Shown: positions 22,803 through 23,508 of the stretch, in pieces
How the letters are laid out: each line of letters starts with the position of its first letter
Position numbering within the stretch: position 1 is the first letter of the stretch
DNA from: Faecenecus sp036648855
GTDB taxonomy: Bacteria; Bacillota_I; Bacilli_A; RF39; UBA660
NCBI GenBank assembly: GCA_036648855.1
Contig: JAVWCU010000010.1
Coordinates: 1 to 23,508, forward strand
Direction of reading: 5' to 3'
Length of the DNA: 23,508 bases
Notes under the pieces: generated by a model
What the model was told of the DNA's origin: nothing
Databases searched by the model: none
Seen by the model: only the letters and a program-made list of their open reading frames with translations
Made by a program: the position numbers and the translations under genes

Positions 22803-23508
22803 AAACCAAGGGTGGTCAGCATCAACAAAATAAGAGTAGTCTCCATACCAGTTTTGGGTACCGTCAGCATTAGTAGCATCTCCTTTTAAACCTGAATCAC
22901 CTGTATATAAATCATAGTATTTATTATTTGGGAAGTCTAAACCTGTTATATTCATAGTACCATCTGTGTACATACCCTTAAATCCTGAATTACTTCCTGA
23001 TAAATATCCACTTCTTGGATTACCAGATGGGTCAGCTAGGACTCCCATTGCATATTCATAGGCTCCCCCTGACATATCATAGACTCCATAGATTGTTCCT
23101 GTTGTAGATGCGCCTGTTCCAGCACTTTCTACATTATAAGTATTAGTGCAGCCATTTACTTGGCCTGTTGAAGGTGCTCCTGTTGAACATCCTGTTACAA
23201 AATTTTGATTATTATTTATATAAATTTCTTTGTTAGCACCTGTATAACTAGAATTACCATACTTACCATATTTACTTTGAGAAAGGTAAGCTACTGCTCC
23301 CCACTCCATATTTTTTATCATATGAGTATCACCTGTTGAGCTACTAAATCCATAAGGATTACCAATATTTTGCATTGCTCTACTTGCATTAAAGAATGAA
23401 GATACACTTTGATACCTTAATGATGTTTCATTTGGTTTTATAGTAGGACTATTAATAGTTCCTGTTAATTCAAACTTTCCTACCCAAATTCCTGATAAGT
23501 TCTCTCCT
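22692..23508 (-). CDS. FGE/C-type-lectin-like surface protein, 3' part; candidate DGR target
   Basis: The frame is open to the window edge, so the gene continues upstream. The ATG at 23375 is internal: upstream codons read GENLSGIWVGKFELTGT. The visible 271 residues show SGIWVGKFE, then MEWGAVAYLSQSKYG, GVYDMSGGAYEYAMG (equivalent to the GLYDMxGNVWEW of formylglycine-generating-enzyme-like domains), YYDLYTG...GDAT, and HPWFLRSSG...AGVF...SSRVSAKP at the end. Similar tails occur on prepilin-like and other exported proteins of gut Bacillota, but the N-terminus that would show a signal or pilin motif is outside the window. The likely role is a secreted or surface ligand-binding protein. It ends in the compositionally odd segment annotated separately as a candidate DGR variable region. 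Confidence 0.75.
   Translation of the reverse strand, partial: GENLSGIWVGKFELTGTINSPTIKPNETSLRYQSVSSFFNASRAMQNIGNPYGFSSSTGDTHMIKNMEWGAVAYLSQSKYGKYGNSSYTGANKEIYINNNQNFVTGCSTGAPSTGQVNGCTNTYNVESAGTGASTTGTIYGVYDMSGGAYEYAMGVLADPSGNPRSGYLSGSNSGFKGMYTDGTMNITGLDFPNNKYYDLYTGDSGLKGDATNADGTQNWYGDYSYFVDADHPWFLRSSGCGNTTSAGVFYASNFYGSASSNYSSRVSAKP

Noticed and set aside
22670..22879. Second minus-strand frame of 69 codons overlapping the target gene's 3' end
   Set aside because: It lies out of frame inside the FGE-like gene, has no ribosome binding site, and shows no family resemblance.
22566..22889. Plus-strand open frame of 107 codons across the GC-rich region
   Set aside because: It runs antisense through the candidate variable region, has no ribosome binding site, and encodes a compositionally odd Arg/Val/Ser-rich protein. 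It is a by-product of the GC-rich NNC/NNT codons on the other strand.
1..23508. CRISPR array, insertion sequence or integrase
   Set aside because: No regularly spaced direct repeats, transposase motifs or terminal inverted repeats were seen in the window.

Overview
The window reads as a chromosomal segment of an AT-rich (roughly 30% G+C) Gram-positive bacterium of the Bacillota. Three things point there: a PolC-type replicative polymerase, a Firmicutes-style type VIIb secretion ATPase (EssC), and strong AGGAGG-type ribosome binding sites. TGA still works as a stop (end of the gene at 4341), so this is not a code-4 Mollicute. An uncultured gut lineage is my guess only. Every gene I accept lies on the minus strand, so transcription runs from high to low coordinates.

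Layout in transcription order. (1) 23508-22425: the 3' part of a secreted or surface protein with an FGE/C-type-lectin-like fold. Its last 35 codons switch abruptly from about 42% to about 56% G+C and are almost all NNC/NNT codons. A GC-rich, hairpin-rich non-coding tract and a clean terminator follow. This is what the variable region of a diversity-generating retroelement (DGR) target looks like, but no template repeat or reverse transcriptase is visible here. (2) 22293-21457: an orphan 278-aa protein. (3) polC. (4) A cell-wall operon: alpha/beta hydrolase, membrane-anchored MurF-type ligase, D-Ala-D-Ala ligase. (5) tRNA-Lys(CTT) with its own promoter and terminator, carrying C instead of T at position 55. 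(6) A YlmC/YmxH-type PRC-barrel protein. (7) 12828-2933: a type VII secretion island in three transcription units. The first is essC-esaB. The second is a lipoprotein with a HExxH...EGSTD metalloprotease signature. The third is a train of six small WXG100-like or helical proteins ending in a DUF4176 protein with four spaced KFDxxG repeats. (8) 2926-1: a large U32 family protein, a membrane-anchored thioredoxin-fold protein with one cysteine, and the first 11 codons of a probable trmL.

The two regions most worth attention are the DGR-like target at the right edge and the reduced type VII island. The island has the motor (EssC), the ubiquitin-like EsaB and many small substrate-like proteins, but no EsaA, EssA, EssB or LXG toxin in the window. 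Many starts were re-assigned from ribosome binding sites or promoter positions; these are stated in the entries.
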